Origin: an uncultured Clostridium sp. | Lineage (GTDB): Bacteria; Bacillota; Clostridia; Clostridiales; Clostridiaceae | Direction: 5' to 3' | Length of the DNA: 64,000 nucleotides | NCBI GenBank assembly: GCA_903789665.1 | Contig: CAIFEX010000011.1 | Location: forward strand, 27,488-91,487 | Shown here: positions 43,186-53,964 of the stretch, one piece after another | How positions within the stretch are numbered: position 1 is the stretch's first letter | How the letters are laid out: every line of letters starts with the position of its first letter | Program-made: the position numbers and the translations under genes | The notes under the pieces: model-generated | What the model saw: only the letters and a program-made list of their open reading frames with translations | Told to the model about the DNA's origin: nothing | The model's database searches: none

Positions 43186-44859
43186 ATGGGAATACTGGAA
43201 ATTGTGATTGTACTTGCTATTTTTGTATTATTGTGTATTCCAGCAGGAAAATATGTTTATAAAGTGACAGAACATAAAAAGACTTTTTTAGATCCTGTAT
43301 TTGATAGAGTTGATAATTTTATTTACAGGATTGTAGGGATAACAAAGGAGGAAATGAGCTGGAAGCAGTATATACTTGCTCTGCTTATGTGCAATGTTGT
43401 TCCCGCTGTAATAGCTTATATAATTTTGAGACTGCAGTTTATTCATGTATTGAATCCCAATCATATAAATGGCATGGAGCCCGGACTTACTTTCAATACT
43501 GTAATAAGTTTTTTAACCAATACAAACCTTCAGGATTATAGTGGAGAGTCGGGTCTTTCCTATTTCAGCCAGATGGTTGTTATTACATTTTTCATGTTTA
43601 TCTCTGCGGCTACAGGGTTCTCTGCAGCACTGGCGTTTGTACGTGGGATCACAGGAAAGAAGAAAACACCCGGAAATTTTTATGTGGATTTTGTGAGAAT
43701 TATAACCAGAATACTTCTGCCTGTGTGTATTGTAGCGTCTATATTTTATATTCAGCAGGGTGTTCCCCAGACATTTTCACCTACCAAAACTGTGACTACT
43801 ATTGAAGGCAAGCTGCAGGATATTTCCATGGGCCCTGTAGCAAGTCTGGAATCTATAAAACTCTTTGGAACCAATGGAGGTGGATTTTTTGGAGCCAACT
43901 CAGCTCATCCTTTTGAAAATCCCACGCCGCTTACCAATATTGTACAGATGCTTTCAATGCTGCTTTTCCCTGGAGCAATTGTCGTATACTTTGGATACAT
44001 GGTTAAAAAGAAAAAACAGGCCATCTCCATATTTTCAGCTATGGGAATACTGCTTGTTGCCGGCATAGCAGTGTGTTATGCATGTGAAAAGGCAGGTAAT
44101 CCGGCTCTTTCACAAATCGGACTCAATCAGCTTATGGGAAACATGGAAGGCAAGGAAGTTAGATTCGGCATACCAATGTCGTCGCTTTTTACTACAATCA
44201 CCACGGCGGCAACAACTGGAGCTGTAAACAACATGCACGATTCCCTGACGCCGTTAGGTGGCCTGATGCCACTTTTAAATATGATGTTGAATGTGGTGTT
44301 CGGAGGAGATGGTGTAGGTTTCATGAATATGATTATGTATGCTATACTCGCTGTTTTTCTCTGCGGGCTTATGGTTGGAAGAACTCCGGAATATCTGTCA
44401 AAGAAAATTGAAGGCAGGGAGATTAAATTAGTTGCACTTGCCATAATCATACATCCATTTTTGATACTGATGTTTTCAGCTTTGGCGCTGGTATTGCCGC
44501 AGGGTGTAGCGGGCATATCAAATCCGGGATTTCACGGACTTACACAGATAGTGTACCAATTTGCAAGTTCTGCAGCCAATAATGGCTCTGAATTTGAAGG
44601 ACTTGCGGACAACACTCTGTTCTGGAATACCACGACAGGTATAGTAATGCTGCTTGGGAGATATCTTTCAATGATAATTTTGCTTGCAGTAACAGGGTCT
44701 TTAGCTGCGAAAAAATCAGTACCTGTTAGTGAGGGGACATTCAGGACGGATAATGCAGTATTTACTTTTACATTGATATTTATTGTCTTGATAATCGGTG
44801 CACTTACATTTTTCCCGGCATTGTCACTGGGACCTATTGCAGAACAGCTCACGCTGTAG
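43186..44859 (+). CDS. kdpA: K+-transporting ATPase subunit KdpA
   Basis: 557 residues, the channel-like subunit that selects potassium. The four pore loops are visible, including [14 protein letters not shown] near 105, [20 protein letters not shown] near 225, [15 protein letters not shown] near 340 and [13 protein letters not shown] near 463; the GGG-like filter in loop 2 is intact. Ten membrane spans fit the family. GGGAGG lies about 12 bases before the ATG, a rather long spacing. KdpA passes K+ to the KdpB pump. Confidence 0.95.
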   Translation: MGILEIVIVLAIFVLLCIPAGKYVYKVTEHKKTFLDPVFDRVDNFIYRIVGITKEEMSWKQYILALLMCNVVPAVIAYIILRLQFIHVLNPNHINGMEPGLTFNTVISFLTNTNLQDYSGESGLSYFSQMVVITFFMFISAATGFSAALAFVRGITGKKKTPGNFYVDFVRIITRILLPVCIVASIFYIQQGVPQTFSPTKTVTTIEGKLQDISMGPVASLESIKLFGTNGGGFFGANSAHPFENPTPLTNIVQMLSMLLFPGAIVVYFGYMVKKKKQAISIFSAMGILLVAGIAVCYACEKAGNPALSQIGLNQLMGNMEGKEVRFGIPMSSLFTTITTAATTGAVNNMHDSLTPLGGLMPLLNMMLNVVFGGDGVGFMNMIMYAILAVFLCGLMVGRTPEYLSKKIEGREIKLVALAIIIHPFLILMFSALALVLPQGVAGISNPGFHGLTQIVYQFASSAANNGSEFEGLADNTLFWNTTTGIVMLLGRYLSMIILLAVTGSLAAKKSVPVSEGTFRTDNAVFTFTLIFIVLIIGALTFFPALSLGPIAEQLTL

Positions 44860-44882
44860 ATATCGGAAGGAGTGATTTGATT

Positions 44883-46940
44883 ATGAAAAATAGTAAATCC
44901 AAGTTCGTTACCAAAACCATATTAAAAGATTCCATTGTTGAATCTTTTAAAAAATTGAACCCGAAGTATATGTTCAAAAACCCTGTTATGTTCGTAGTTG
45001 AGATTGGTTTTTTCGTATCTTTGATAAGTACAATTTTTCCAAGTATATTTGGAGATAAAGGAAGTAACTTGAGAATTTATGATTTTATAGTAGCTGTGAT
45101 TTTGCTTATAACTCTTTTGTTTGCAAATTTTGCTGAATCCATAGCTGAAGGTAGAGGGAAGGTGCAGGCTGAAACCTTGAAGAAAACCCGCAGGGATACA
45201 AAAGCGAAGCTTTTGGATTCTAATGGAAATACAAAAATAATAAATGCAGGAGAACTTAAAAAAGGTGACAGGGTTTTGGTGGAAAAGGGAGATATAATAC
45301 CCAATGACGGAGAAATTGTAGATGGAATAGCTTCTGTTGATGAATCTGCAATTACCGGTGAATCAGCCCCTATTGTAAAAGAAGCCGGAGGAGATTTTGC
45401 ATCGGTAACAGGAGGTACTAAAATTGTAAGCGACTGGTTAAAAGTAAGGATAACAGCAGTTCCGGGAGAGTCATTTCTTGATAAAATGATAGGCCTTGTA
45501 GAAGGAGCTTCAAGGCAGAAGACACTGAATGAAATTGCCCTTAATACTGTTCTTGTAAGCCTTACACTTATTTTTCTCATAGTTCTTGTGGCACTTTATC
45601 CTATGGCATTTTATACGGGGGCAAGTATCTCGATATCCACACTTGTGGCACTGCTTGTTTGTCTTATACCTACTACGATTGGAGGACTTTTATCTGCCAT
45701 TGGGATAGCTGGTATGGATAGGGTTACCAGGTTCAATGTGATAGCAATGTCGGGAAAAGCGGTTGAATCCTGCGGAGATGTGGATACCATAATACTGGAT
45801 AAAACCGGGACCATAACATTTGGAAACAGGTTGGCTGCGGAATTTGTGCCGGTGAAGGGCGCGGATAAAAGGGAGCTTATAGATTACTCCGTTGTATGTT
45901 CTTTGAAAGACGATACTCCGGAGGGAAAATCCACAGTGGAACTTGGGTATAAACTGGGTTCCGGAGTGGAAAAAAATAAGTACGATGATGTGCATTTTGA
46001 AGAATTTACGGCTCAGACAAGGATGAGTGGAGTTGATTTGAGTAACGGTACTTCTGTAAGGAAAGGTGCCTACGATGCCATAGTGGAGAGAGTGAAGAAA
46101 TTAAATGGAAATATACCGCCTGATTTGGAACAGATAGTAAATAAAGTGGCAAGTATGGGAGGTACGCCTCTTGTGTTGTGTGTGGGCAATAGGATATACG
46201 GAGTCATTTACCTTAAAGACACGGTTAAGCCGGGACTTGTCGATAGATTTAGAAGACTGCGTGAAATTGGAATCAAGACCATAATGTGTACGGGAGATAA
46301 TCCGCTTACTGCAGCAACTATTGCCAAAGAAGCCGGGTTAGATGAATTTATTGCCGAGTGTAAACCTGAAGATAAGATAGATGCGATAGAAAAAGAACAG
46401 TCGGAGGGAAGGATTGTAGCCATGACAGGTGATGGGACAAATGATGCACCTGCACTGGCGCAGGCTGATGTGGGGCTCGCAATGAACAGCGGAACTACTG
46501 CTGCAAAAGAAGCTGCAAATATGGTTGATTTGGATTCTGATCCCACAAAAATACTTGAAGTGGTTGAAATAGGGAAACAGCTTTTAATAACTAGGGGAGC
46601 ACTGACTACTTTTAGTATTGCCAATGATGTAGCTAAGTATTTTGCCATAATACCTGCCATATTTATGGCTGCTATACCCAAAATGCAGGTTATGAATATT
46701 ATGGAGCTGTCAACACCTTATAGTGCAATATTGTCGGCACTGATATTCAATGCAATAATAATCCCTCTGCTTATACCTGTTGCCATGAAAGGTGTGAAAT
46801 ATAAGCCAATGAAGTCAGAGACCCTGTTTTTGAGGAATATGTTTATTTTTGGACTCGGTGGGATAATTGCGCCTTTTGTAGGTATAAAAATTATTGATAT
46901 ACTCATAACTCCATTAGTTAGAATTCTCAGTTTAAATTAG
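44883..46940 (+). CDS. kdpB: K+-transporting ATPase ATP-binding subunit KdpB
   Basis: 685 residues. P-type ATPase motifs: actuator TGESAP near 155, phosphorylation site [13 protein letters not shown] near 302 and [16 protein letters not shown] near 513. The TGES serine at the family's inhibitory phosphorylation site is present. KdpB hydrolyses ATP to drive high-affinity K+ uptake. The ATG at 44883 is used because GGAAGGAG is 10 bases upstream; a TTG two codons earlier is the alternative. Confidence 0.95.
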   Translation: MKNSKSKFVTKTILKDSIVESFKKLNPKYMFKNPVMFVVEIGFFVSLISTIFPSIFGDKGSNLRIYDFIVAVILLITLLFANFAESIAEGRGKVQAETLKKTRRDTKAKLLDSNGNTKIINAGELKKGDRVLVEKGDIIPNDGEIVDGIASVDESAITGESAPIVKEAGGDFASVTGGTKIVSDWLKVRITAVPGESFLDKMIGLVEGASRQKTLNEIALNTVLVSLTLIFLIVLVALYPMAFYTGASISISTLVALLVCLIPTTIGGLLSAIGIAGMDRVTRFNVIAMSGKAVESCGDVDTIILDKTGTITFGNRLAAEFVPVKGADKRELIDYSVVCSLKDDTPEGKSTVELGYKLGSGVEKNKYDDVHFEEFTAQTRMSGVDLSNGTSVRKGAYDAIVERVKKLNGNIPPDLEQIVNKVASMGGTPLVLCVGNRIYGVIYLKDTVKPGLVDRFRRLREIGIKTIMCTGDNPLTAATIAKEAGLDEFIAECKPEDKIDAIEKEQSEGRIVAMTGDGTNDAPALAQADVGLAMNSGTTAAKEAANMVDLDSDPTKILEVVEIGKQLLITRGALTTFSIANDVAKYFAIIPAIFMAAIPKMQVMNIMELSTPYSAILSALIFNAIIIPLLIPVAMKGVKYKPMKSETLFLRNMFIFGLGGIIAPFVGIKIIDILITPLVRILSLN

Positions 46941-46963
46941 ATTTTATGAAAGGATGGTTTAAA

Positions 46964-47587
46964 ATGAAAAGTTTTCAAAAAGCCCTTCGGATAACCATTG
47001 TGATGATGATAATTTGTGGAATTGCCTATCCCCTTTTTATAACGGCAGTGGGTCAGATCTTCTTTCACAGGCAGGCAAATGGCAGCATTGTAACTTTAAA
47101 TGGCAGAGAAGCTGGTTCAGAACTTATAGGCCAAAATTTTACCGACCCCAGATTCTTTAAGGGCAGAGTTTCATATGTAAATTACAATACCTATACGGAA
47201 AAAGATAAAATACCGGGTAAAAATGGAAAAACAGCATATTCTGGAGTATCATCTGGATCTCAGAATCTGGCACCTTCCAACAAGGCACTGAAGGAAAGAG
47301 TTCAAAAAGATATAAATGATTTTTTGAAATCACATCCTGGAGTGAGAAGAGAAGATATACCTACAGATCTTCTTACAAGCTCAGGTTCCGGGCTTGATCC
47401 GGACATAAGTCCTCAAGCTGCTGAGGTACAGATACCTGCGGTATCAAAAGCAACCGGTATAGATCAAAACAGGTTACGACAAATAGTTAAAAAGTACACT
47501 AAAGGTGATACTTCCGTAAGCTTAGGTGAGCCCAGGATAAATGTACTTAAAGTAAATCTTGAGATAGCTTCAATTCTAAACAAATAA
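46964..47587 (+). CDS. kdpC: K+-transporting ATPase subunit KdpC
   Basis: 207 residues with one N-terminal membrane span (residues 8-30) and an extracytoplasmic domain. Family blocks are QANGSIV near 38, [15 protein letters not shown] near 55, and the C-terminal [21 protein letters not shown] near 146, [11 protein letters not shown] at the end. KdpC is an assembly and ATP-affinity partner of KdpB. The ATG at 46964 is preferred; that at 46946 lies before the AAAGGATGG binding site. Confidence 0.93.
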   Translation: MKSFQKALRITIVMMIICGIAYPLFITAVGQIFFHRQANGSIVTLNGREAGSELIGQNFTDPRFFKGRVSYVNYNTYTEKDKIPGKNGKTAYSGVSSGSQNLAPSNKALKERVQKDINDFLKSHPGVRREDIPTDLLTSSGSGLDPDISPQAAEVQIPAVSKATGIDQNRLRQIVKKYTKGDTSVSLGEPRINVLKVNLEIASILNK

Positions 47588-47631
47588 AGACTATGTTTAA
47601 TAGATTGTGGAAAAGATGGGTGATGGTTATC

Positions 47632-48006
47632 ATGAAGAAAACAGTCATCGTGCTGCTATTTATAGTTGCGGCTGGCTGTATATTGATTTTTTCTAATAGA
47701 GGGTATTATGAAAATAACTACACTGGAAAATATGAATGTCCTAAAAATAATGTGCTGCTTATATTGTCTGGAAATAATAATTGTACCTTGATAAACACTT
47801 TATCCAGAGGTGCGGTATATATTGAAGGGAAATACACCGTAGATAATAATAATATCAGATTAACTCTAAATGAAGGCAGTTCGGGTTCATATAGAAAAAT
47901 GTATTTTAAAGGTAAGATTAAAGGACACAGTATTGAACTGTATAATTTTTATGGTGACGGCAATGCTGTATTTTATCTCAAAAATAAGATTGTATTATTC
48001 AAGTAA
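47632..48006 (+). CDS. Small membrane-anchored or lipoprotein-like protein in the kdp operon
   Basis: 124 residues. The N-terminus is a hydrophobic signal MKKTVIVLLFIVAAGC in which AAGC could be a weak lipobox (Ala at -3), otherwise a membrane anchor. The rest is an outside domain rich in beta strands (GKYECPKNNVLLIL, YIEGKYTVDNNNIRLTL, MYFKGKIKGHSIELYNF). The alternating GKY/GKI strands suggest a small beta-sandwich or barrel like domains that monitor cell-envelope lipoproteins. It is not part of standard kdp operons. GGGTGATG is about 8 bases before the chosen ATG; upstream starts at 47593 or 47623 are possible. Function unknown. Confidence 0.65.
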   Translation: MKKTVIVLLFIVAAGCILIFSNRGYYENNYTGKYECPKNNVLLILSGNNNCTLINTLSRGAVYIEGKYTVDNNNIRLTLNEGSSGSYRKMYFKGKIKGHSIELYNFYGDGNAVFYLKNKIVLFK

Positions 48007-48071
48007 AACGCTAGTGGTATAATTGGATGTACGGGTAAGGGTTAATTTTTAGATAATAGGAGTTGTTTTTT

Positions 48072-50780
48072 ATGAATCAATATAAAGGTCCAGATCCTGA
48101 CTATCTTTTAAAAGAAGTTCAAAAAGATCAAATTGGAAATAAACGTGGAAATTTAAAAATATTTTTTGGCTATGCCGCAGGAGTTGGAAAAACTTATTCT
48201 ATGCTCAGGGAGGCACAGGAATTAAAGCAGCTTAAAAAAGATGTGGTAATAGGATATATAGAATCTCATGGGAGAAAAGAAACCATGAATTTGACGGAGG
48301 GGATTGAAAGTATAGCTCCCAGTATAATTGACTATAGAGGCATAGTTTTGAGGGAGCTGGATCTTGACAGGGTTCTTTTAAGAAAACCTGATATAGTACT
48401 TGTGGATGAACTGGCACATACCAATGCAAAGGGCAAGAGGAACAGGAAAAGGTGGCAGGATGTATATGAGCTTCTTGATGCGGGAATTGACGTATATACC
48501 ACATTGAACGTGCAGCATATTGAAAGCTTGAATGATGTAGTGGAGAGTATAACACATGTGACCGAGAGGGAAACTGTTCCGGACAAGGTATTTGACAATG
48601 CAGATAAAGTGGAAATAATAGACATAGAACCAGATGAACTTTTAAAGCGGTTCAGAGATGGGAAAATATATGCCAGGGAACAGGTGAGAAGGGCCTTCGA
48701 CAATTTCTTTACTAAAAATAATCTGTATGCCCTGAGGGAAATTGCACTTAGAAAGACTGCCGACAGGGTAAATTACGAGGTGGAAATCGACAGACTTTCA
48801 AGAGGCCAGGTTACTGTGGTGCCAACGTCAGATCAGATAATGGCATGTATAAGTTCTTCACCTTCTTCTGCGAGGGTTATACGTACTGCTGCCAGGATGG
48901 CGGAAGTCTACCATTCAAAATGGATAGTACTCTATGTAAAAACTCCCCAAAATCGAAAAAATGATAAAAATGATGTAAAAAGGTTGAATTCCTATTTTAA
49001 TTTAGCAGAACAATTAGGTGGAGAGGTAGCTACAATATATGGAGATGATGTTTCCGACCAGATAATAGAATATGCCAAATTCAGGAATATAACCAAGATA
49101 ATAATAGGAAAGAATAATAAAAATACCAGCAGGCTGTTCCATTTTTATGCAAAGGATGTAGTTGATAAACTTATGGATTCAAATTCCTATATTGATGTCT
49201 ATGTTATACCCAATGCTCTGTATGAGGAAAAGAAAAAGAAAACTTTTTTAAAATTAAATTTCAGAGTTAATCTGTCACTGGGAGAAATTCTAAGAGCTTC
49301 CTTGATTATGGTGATTATGACTTTTATTGCCCTGTTTTGTGAATACATTGGATTTTCCGAATCCAATGTATTTATGATTTTGATTTTGGGTGTTATAATT
49401 ATCTATATCAAAACTAAGGGGTATTTTCTGGGGATAATATCTTCATTGGCGGGAGTTGCCATATTCAATTATCTCTTTATAAAACCGAAGTATTCATTCC
49501 AATTTTATGATAGAAACTATCTGGTTACTTTTGTTATGATGCTTATCATGGCATTTACCATTGGCAATCTTACCAACAGAATTCAAAAAAATGCCCGTGA
49601 TTCGAATGTCAGGGAAAAAAGAACTCAGACACTCTACAGAATTAGCAGCAAGCTGCTTAGTGCAGTTGGAAATTCAGATGTGGTTTCTATAGGGATAAAG
49701 TATATTTCAAGGCTTATTGACAGGACTGTCATATGCTATCTGTCTAAAGATGAAAAATTATCCACCCCTTTTGTCTATAAGAATGATAATGGAAAATATA
49801 AATTTCCTTTTCCAGATAAAAATGAAAATGCTGCAGCTTATTGGAGCTTTTTAAAGGGAAGGGAATCTGGTGCAGGTACGGATACATTCTATGGGGCAAA
49901 GGGATATTATATGCCTATAAAAATTGATAAAAAAATATTGGGAGTCATAGGAGTATCCTGCTCTGAAGGATTTCTCGAACCGGATCAAAAATTCATAATT
50001 GAAACTGTTATAAGTCAAATGGCCATTGCACTTGACAGGGAGATCCTTGTAAGTCAGCAGGAAGCCTCGAAGACAGCTATCGACAGGGAGAGATTGAGGA
50101 GCAGTCTTTTGAGATCCATCTCCCATGATCTTAGAAGTCCTCTGGCCGGAATTAAAGGTACTATAAGTACGATTTTAGAAGATGGTGAATCCATACCTGA
50201 AAATGTCAAACAGAGCCTCTTGAAGGGAGTTTACGATGATACAGAATGGCTTATAAGGCTGGTGGAAAATTTGCTCAGCATGACTAGATTTGATGAGGGC
50301 AATGTGAGAATAGACGAAAATATGGAACTGGTGGAGGAAGTTCTTACGGAATCAGCCCAGAGAAGTTCCAAGTATTTTAGAGATCATGAAATAAAAATAG
50401 ATGCCCCTGAGGAAATGATAATGGCTCCTATGGATGGAAGTTTAATTGAACAGGTACTTATAAATTTGATAGACAATGCTGCAAAATTTTCCCCAAAGGG
50501 ATCTCTTATACAGGTTAAAGCTTATGGAAAGGACAATGATGTATTTTTTGAAGTTATTGATGATGGCATAGGTATAGATGATAAGATATTACCTTATATA
50601 TTTGACAGGTTCTTTACGAATGGGAGCAAAATATCTGATTCCAGGAGAGGAGTAGGTTTAGGGCTTGCGATATGTAAATCCATTGTGGAAGCCCACGGCG
50701 GGAAAATTGCTGCCTTCAACAGGAAGAATGGAGGCAGTATCTTTAGGTTCAATATTCCCGGCAAAAAGGTAATAGATTAA
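48072..50780 (+). CDS. kdpD: Osmosensitive K+ channel histidine kinase KdpD
   Basis: About 902 residues with full KdpD architecture. The N-terminal KdpD domain has Walker A YAAGVGKTYSM near 35 and Walker B DIVLVDELAHTNAKG near 105. A universal-stress-type domain (about 245-370) follows, then the DUF4118 four-span membrane part (about 400-510), a GAF domain (about 530-660), the HisKA helix with the phosphorylated His in LRSISHDLRSPLAG near 683, and an ATPase with NLIDNAAKFSPKGS and GVGLGLAICKS. KdpD senses low potassium and c-di-AMP in Firmicutes and phosphorylates KdpE. TAGGAG precedes the ATG at 48072. Confidence 0.95.
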   Translation: MNQYKGPDPDYLLKEVQKDQIGNKRGNLKIFFGYAAGVGKTYSMLREAQELKQLKKDVVIGYIESHGRKETMNLTEGIESIAPSIIDYRGIVLRELDLDRVLLRKPDIVLVDELAHTNAKGKRNRKRWQDVYELLDAGIDVYTTLNVQHIESLNDVVESITHVTERETVPDKVFDNADKVEIIDIEPDELLKRFRDGKIYAREQVRRAFDNFFTKNNLYALREIALRKTADRVNYEVEIDRLSRGQVTVVPTSDQIMACISSSPSSARVIRTAARMAEVYHSKWIVLYVKTPQNRKNDKNDVKRLNSYFNLAEQLGGEVATIYGDDVSDQIIEYAKFRNITKIIIGKNNKNTSRLFHFYAKDVVDKLMDSNSYIDVYVIPNALYEEKKKKTFLKLNFRVNLSLGEILRASLIMVIMTFIALFCEYIGFSESNVFMILILGVIIIYIKTKGYFLGIISSLAGVAIFNYLFIKPKYSFQFYDRNYLVTFVMMLIMAFTIGNLTNRIQKNARDSNVREKRTQTLYRISSKLLSAVGNSDVVSIGIKYISRLIDRTVICYLSKDEKLSTPFVYKNDNGKYKFPFPDKNENAAAYWSFLKGRESGAGTDTFYGAKGYYMPIKIDKKILGVIGVSCSEGFLEPDQKFIIETVISQMAIALDREILVSQQEASKTAIDRERLRSSLLRSISHDLRSPLAGIKGTISTILEDGESIPENVKQSLLKGVYDDTEWLIRLVENLLSMTRFDEGNVRIDENMELVEEVLTESAQRSSKYFRDHEIKIDAPEEMIMAPMDGSLIEQVLINLIDNAAKFSPKGSLIQVKAYGKDNDVFFEVIDDGIGIDDKILPYIFDRFFTNGSKISDSRRGVGLGLAICKSIVEAHGGKIAAFNRKNGGSIFRFNIPGKKVID

Positions 50781-50797
50781 AGGAAGGAGAATGACAG

Positions 50798-51496
50798 TTG
50801 GATAGTAGACCATATATTTTAGTAGTTGAAGATGATAAGATCATAAGGAGATTTATAACTGCGGCACTGTCAGCTCAAAATTATAAGTATATTGAAACAG
50901 ATAAGGGAAATGAAGCCATTGCACTTTCTATGTCAAATAACCCTGATCTTATAATACTTGATCTGGGTCTTCCTGATATTGACGGAGTTGAGGTTATATC
51001 TAAAATAAGAGAGTGGTCTAAAATCCCCATTATAATTGTTTCTGCCAGGGGGAATGAAAGGCAGAAAGTTGAAGCCCTGGATAAAGGGGCAGATGATTAT
51101 CTGACTAAACCTTTTGGAATAGGGGAACTGCTTGCTAGAATTCGTGTTTCATTGAGGCACAGCAATATGAACAGTTCCCATGAGAAAAAGATAAAACAAT
51201 TTAGAGTCAAGGATCTGTTTATTGATTTTGAAAAGAGGAAAGTGGTTGTAGATGGGGAAAATATACATTTAACTCCTACGGAATTCAAGATCATGGAGCT
51301 CTTATGCAGATATTCAGGCAAGGTGCTGACTCATAATTTTATTATAAATGAGATCTGGGGTTCCGTTGTGGGAAATGAAACACAATCTTTAAGGGTGTTC
51401 ATGGCGAATTTAAGAAGAAAATTGGAAAAAGATCCCACACGGCCTGAATATATATATACGGAAGTTGGAGTAGGTTATAGACTCGTTGATCAGTAA
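50798..51496 (+). CDS. kdpE: Response regulator KdpE
   Basis: 232 residues, OmpR family. The receiver (1-120) has the acidic pocket VVEDDK, phosphorylated Asp in LIILDLGLPDIDG near 54, and the Lys in DYLTKPFG near 104. The C-terminal winged helix contains LTPTEFKIMELLCRYSGKVLT and a recognition helix in QSLRVFMANLRRKLEKDP. The start is a TTG, since the ATG 7 bases earlier is out of frame; AAGGAAGGAG is upstream. It likely binds the direct-repeat boxes before kdp and before the KimA-like gene. Confidence 0.94.
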   Translation: MDSRPYILVVEDDKIIRRFITAALSAQNYKYIETDKGNEAIALSMSNNPDLIILDLGLPDIDGVEVISKIREWSKIPIIIVSARGNERQKVEALDKGADDYLTKPFGIGELLARIRVSLRHSNMNSSHEKKIKQFRVKDLFIDFEKRKVVVDGENIHLTPTEFKIMELLCRYSGKVLTHNFIINEIWGSVVGNETQSLRVFMANLRRKLEKDPTRPEYIYTEVGVGYRLVDQ

Positions 51497-51613
51497 AAAT
51501 GTAAATTTTAAAACAAAAAAATAACAATTAAATAACAAAATCCCGCTATAAATTTTTATTAGAAAGTAATATAATTTAAAAAGAGAAGCTAATATTAAAT
51601 AGGGGGTTTTCTT

Positions 51614-51835
51614 ATGTTAAACGGAAAAAAGATTCGTGATATAAGAGTAAGTTTGGGATATACCACTTTGGATGTTCAAAATCTTACTAAAGATACCAAG
51701 TTTGAAACTTCAATTTCAAAATCTTATTTGGAGGAACTGGAGAGAGGAGATAAGAAAAATCCAAGCCTTGACAAAGTTTTGGTAATATCGAAGGTACTTG
51801 GCTGTAAAATCGATGATTTAATATTAAGTGCATGA
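51614..51835 (+). CDS. Small XRE-family DNA-binding protein
   Basis: 73 residues, a stand-alone lambda-repressor-like helix-turn-helix: KKIRDIRVSLGYTTLDVQNL, then ISKSYLEELERGDKKNPSLD and a final CKIDDLILSA. AGGGGG is 7-9 bases upstream. The same short type, with an insertion of charged residues between helices, recurs in clostridia. It follows kdpE by about 117 bases; no terminator is seen between, so it may belong to the same transcript. Target unknown. Confidence 0.75.
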   Translation: MLNGKKIRDIRVSLGYTTLDVQNLTKDTKFETSISKSYLEELERGDKKNPSLDKVLVISKVLGCKIDDLILSA

Positions 51836-51882
51836 TGAACTTCTCACAATTAAATATTTTCTAAAATTCAGATAGAAAAGAC

Positions 51883-51925
51883 AAAGCAGTTATAAATCCC
51901 CTTTGCGGAGATCCGTAACTGCTTT
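51883..51925. terminator. Bidirectional terminator between converging genes
   Basis: AAAGCAGTTA (51883-51892) pairs with TAACTGCTTT (51916-51925). It separates the XRE gene from the minus-strand transporter gene. Confidence 0.65.
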
Positions 51926-51929
51926 CTAA

Positions 51930-53135
51930 TTAGGCTATATTTTTGTTAGAATTGGAATATCTGTTAGCTGAAACTACAGGCGGTTTTATAAATGCAAGTA
52001 TTATGGAAGAAACCGCACAGAGTATCCCCATTATTATAAAGGTTTCTTTGAAATTTCCCGCGATTCCACCTATGAAAGAACCTGCCAGGGCGCCAAGCCC
52101 GAAACCCTGATATATGATTCCATAATTTTTGGTCTGATTTTCGAGCCCGAAAAATTCTCCTACTACAGGTGGAAATACCGTTATGTTTCCTCCAAAACAG
52201 AAGGCTATTGCACTTACACAAAGGGAGAAAGTTAAAAAGTTCAAATGTGCAAAGCTCAGTGTAAAAGTGGCAACAGTTGTGACTAAAAGTGACACAGATA
52301 TAAGTTTCGTCCTTTCGAGTTTATCCGACAGGGAACCGAGAACTAATCTGCCCAGTGTATTGAATATGGCTACCAGTGCCACTGCATCAGCAGCAGTAGA
52401 AGCATTTATTCCAATTAATTTTACACCTATATCCTTTACGATTCCTATAAGATATAAACCGCTCATGCAGGTAGTGAACAGGGATATAAAAAGCAGGTAT
52501 GCTTCTTTGGTTTTTAACATTTCCTTCACAGTGAAGTTTACATCCGATGTGAAGAATTTATTTTGAGGAACTGCATCTTTTAACAGCTGTGCTCCTGAGA
52601 ATATGAGTATCATAACTATAATCCCCCAGAGAATGAAGGCAGCAGATACACCTTTTGAGGAGATAAATCCGGCGTTTATATATTTAAAGATCAGGCTTCC
52701 ACATCCATAGGCACCTACGGATATTCCAGATATAAGACCCTTTTTGTCTGGAAACCACTTTATACAGTTGGACAGTGTTGTCATGTATGCGATACCATCC
52801 GAAGCTCCAACGATTACACCTGCTGTGACATATAACATCGGGAGAGAAGCTGCGGTAGAAGTTAAAATCAATCCTATTCCAAGGGTTATTCCGCATATTG
52901 AAATCAATTTTTTTATTCCCAGTTTTTCCTGGAGTTTTCCTGAAGCCAGTGTGGAAGATGACAGTGCAAAGCTGGTAATAGAAAATGTAAGGGCAACTTT
53001 ATTTAAATCCCAGCCAAATTTATTTACAATAGGCTGATTAAACAAACTCCAGGTATAGATTGTACCTAATCCCAACTGCACAATTGCAGACCCCAATACA
53101 ATTAACCATCGATTATTTTTTGGTATGCTTTTCAT
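51930..53135 (-). CDS. OFA-family major facilitator transporter
   Basis: 401 residues, 12 membrane spans. The first span and loop (RWLIVLGSAIVQLGLGTIYTW followed by SLF) and SGKLQEKLGIKKLISICG match the oxalate-formate antiporter (OFA) family that includes E. coli YhjX. IAFCFGGNITVFPPVVGEFFG near residue 300 is also typical. OFA proteins carry small organic acids. The ATG at 53135 is preferred since AAGAGGTGA ends 6 bases upstream; the ATG at 53144 touches that site. It lies downstream of a LytS/LytTR pair and has its own promoter with LytTR-type repeats, arguing for pyruvate or a similar acid as substrate. Confidence 0.82.
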   Translation of the reverse strand: MKSIPKNNRWLIVLGSAIVQLGLGTIYTWSLFNQPIVNKFGWDLNKVALTFSITSFALSSSTLASGKLQEKLGIKKLISICGITLGIGLILTSTAASLPMLYVTAGVIVGASDGIAYMTTLSNCIKWFPDKKGLISGISVGAYGCGSLIFKYINAGFISSKGVSAAFILWGIIVMILIFSGAQLLKDAVPQNKFFTSDVNFTVKEMLKTKEAYLLFISLFTTCMSGLYLIGIVKDIGVKLIGINASTAADAVALVAIFNTLGRLVLGSLSDKLERTKLISVSLLVTTVATFTLSFAHLNFLTFSLCVSAIAFCFGGNITVFPPVVGEFFGLENQTKNYGIIYQGFGLGALAGSFIGGIAGNFKETFIIMGILCAVSSIILAFIKPPVVSANRYSNSNKNIA

Positions 53136-53167
53136 TTCATTCACCTCTTAAATTATTTCTTAACATT

Positions 53168-53236
53168 ATTATAGAAGTGGTGAAATTTGATTTCACAATT
53201 TATGAATGAAATGTCAAAAATACTGCATGAAATACA
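53168..53236 (-). promoter_or_regulatory. OFA transporter promoter with YpdB-like direct repeats
   Basis: On the minus strand ATTTCAT occurs at 53233-53227 and again at 53212-53206, a period of exactly 21 bases. As I recall it, the E. coli YpdB site before yhjX is GGCATTTCAT, 11 bases, GGCATTTCAT, the same core and period. A TATAAT -10 is at 53173-53168 with only a weak -35 (GTGAAA), as expected for an activated promoter. The repeats lie upstream of that -35. Confidence 0.72.
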
Positions 53237-53237
53237 G

Positions 53238-53960
53238 TTATATGTTCATTATCCTCCTGAATTCTTTTATATTGCCCCTGCTCACCGGAACCTGGAAATC
53301 CGTGCCGTCCAGCTTCAAGTTGTAGGTATTGTTAAACCAGGGAATTATTTCTTTTATTTTAGTTATATTTACTATATAGGATCTGTGGCATCTGAAAAAT
53401 TTACTTTTTGGAAGTGTACTGTAAAAATCAGATATACTTTCATTTACAGAATATTTCTGATCTTTTGTGTACGCCACGGTTATCCTTTCCCTGGCGCAGC
53501 AGTAACATATATTATCCATGTCAACTACCATGATTTTATTGTTTTTCCACAAATTTATTTTATTTCTCATGCTTTTTTTAGGTGAATTATTGTTTTTTTC
53601 ATCATAAACTCTTTCCAGCTTTTTCAACATGGATCTTATTCTGGATTCGTCATAGGGTTTCAGTATATAATCGAAAGCTTCAAGTTCAAAGGCATCTACG
53701 GCGTATTCCCTGTAAGCCGTGATGAATATTATAAAGGGTTTTCTTGAAAACTTGCTTATATTTTTGGCAAGCATAACACCATCTATAGAAGGGATGTTTA
53801 TGTCAAGAAATATAGCATCAACTTCATTTTTCTGAATGAATTTAAGTACGTCAAGCCCGTCTTCAAATTCACCTACAATTTCAATGCTGCTGTAGTTTTT
53901 TATAAAATATTTCAATTCCTCCCTGGCTGTAAATTCGTCTTCTGCTATTATTGCTTTCAT
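53238..53960 (-). CDS. LytTR-family response regulator
   Basis: 240 residues. The receiver domain (1-120) has the acidic pair EDEF near residue 5, phosphorylated Asp in AIFLDINIPSIDGV near 53, and the Lys in DYILKPYDE near 102. A lysine-rich linker leads to the LytTR DNA-binding domain (about 135-240) with ICYCCARERITVAYTKDQKY and FRCHRSYIVNITKIKEI. LytTR proteins bind paired direct repeats about two turns apart, which are present just downstream of this gene. The start follows the kinase stop by 4 bases. Confidence 0.9.
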   Translation of the reverse strand: MKAIIAEDEFTAREELKYFIKNYSSIEIVGEFEDGLDVLKFIQKNEVDAIFLDINIPSIDGVMLAKNISKFSRKPFIIFITAYREYAVDAFELEAFDYILKPYDESRIRSMLKKLERVYDEKNNNSPKKSMRNKINLWKNNKIMVVDMDNICYCCARERITVAYTKDQKYSVNESISDFYSTLPKSKFFRCHRSYIVNITKIKEIIPWFNNTYNLKLDGTDFQVPVSRGNIKEFRRIMNI

Positions 53961-53964
53961 AAAT

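Noticed and set aside
45077..45580. Long minus-strand ORF inside kdpB (and similar ones inside grdB, kdpA, kdpD)
   Set aside because: They lie antisense to well-identified genes, have no ribosome binding sites and read as low-complexity Ser/Ile/Pro shadows.
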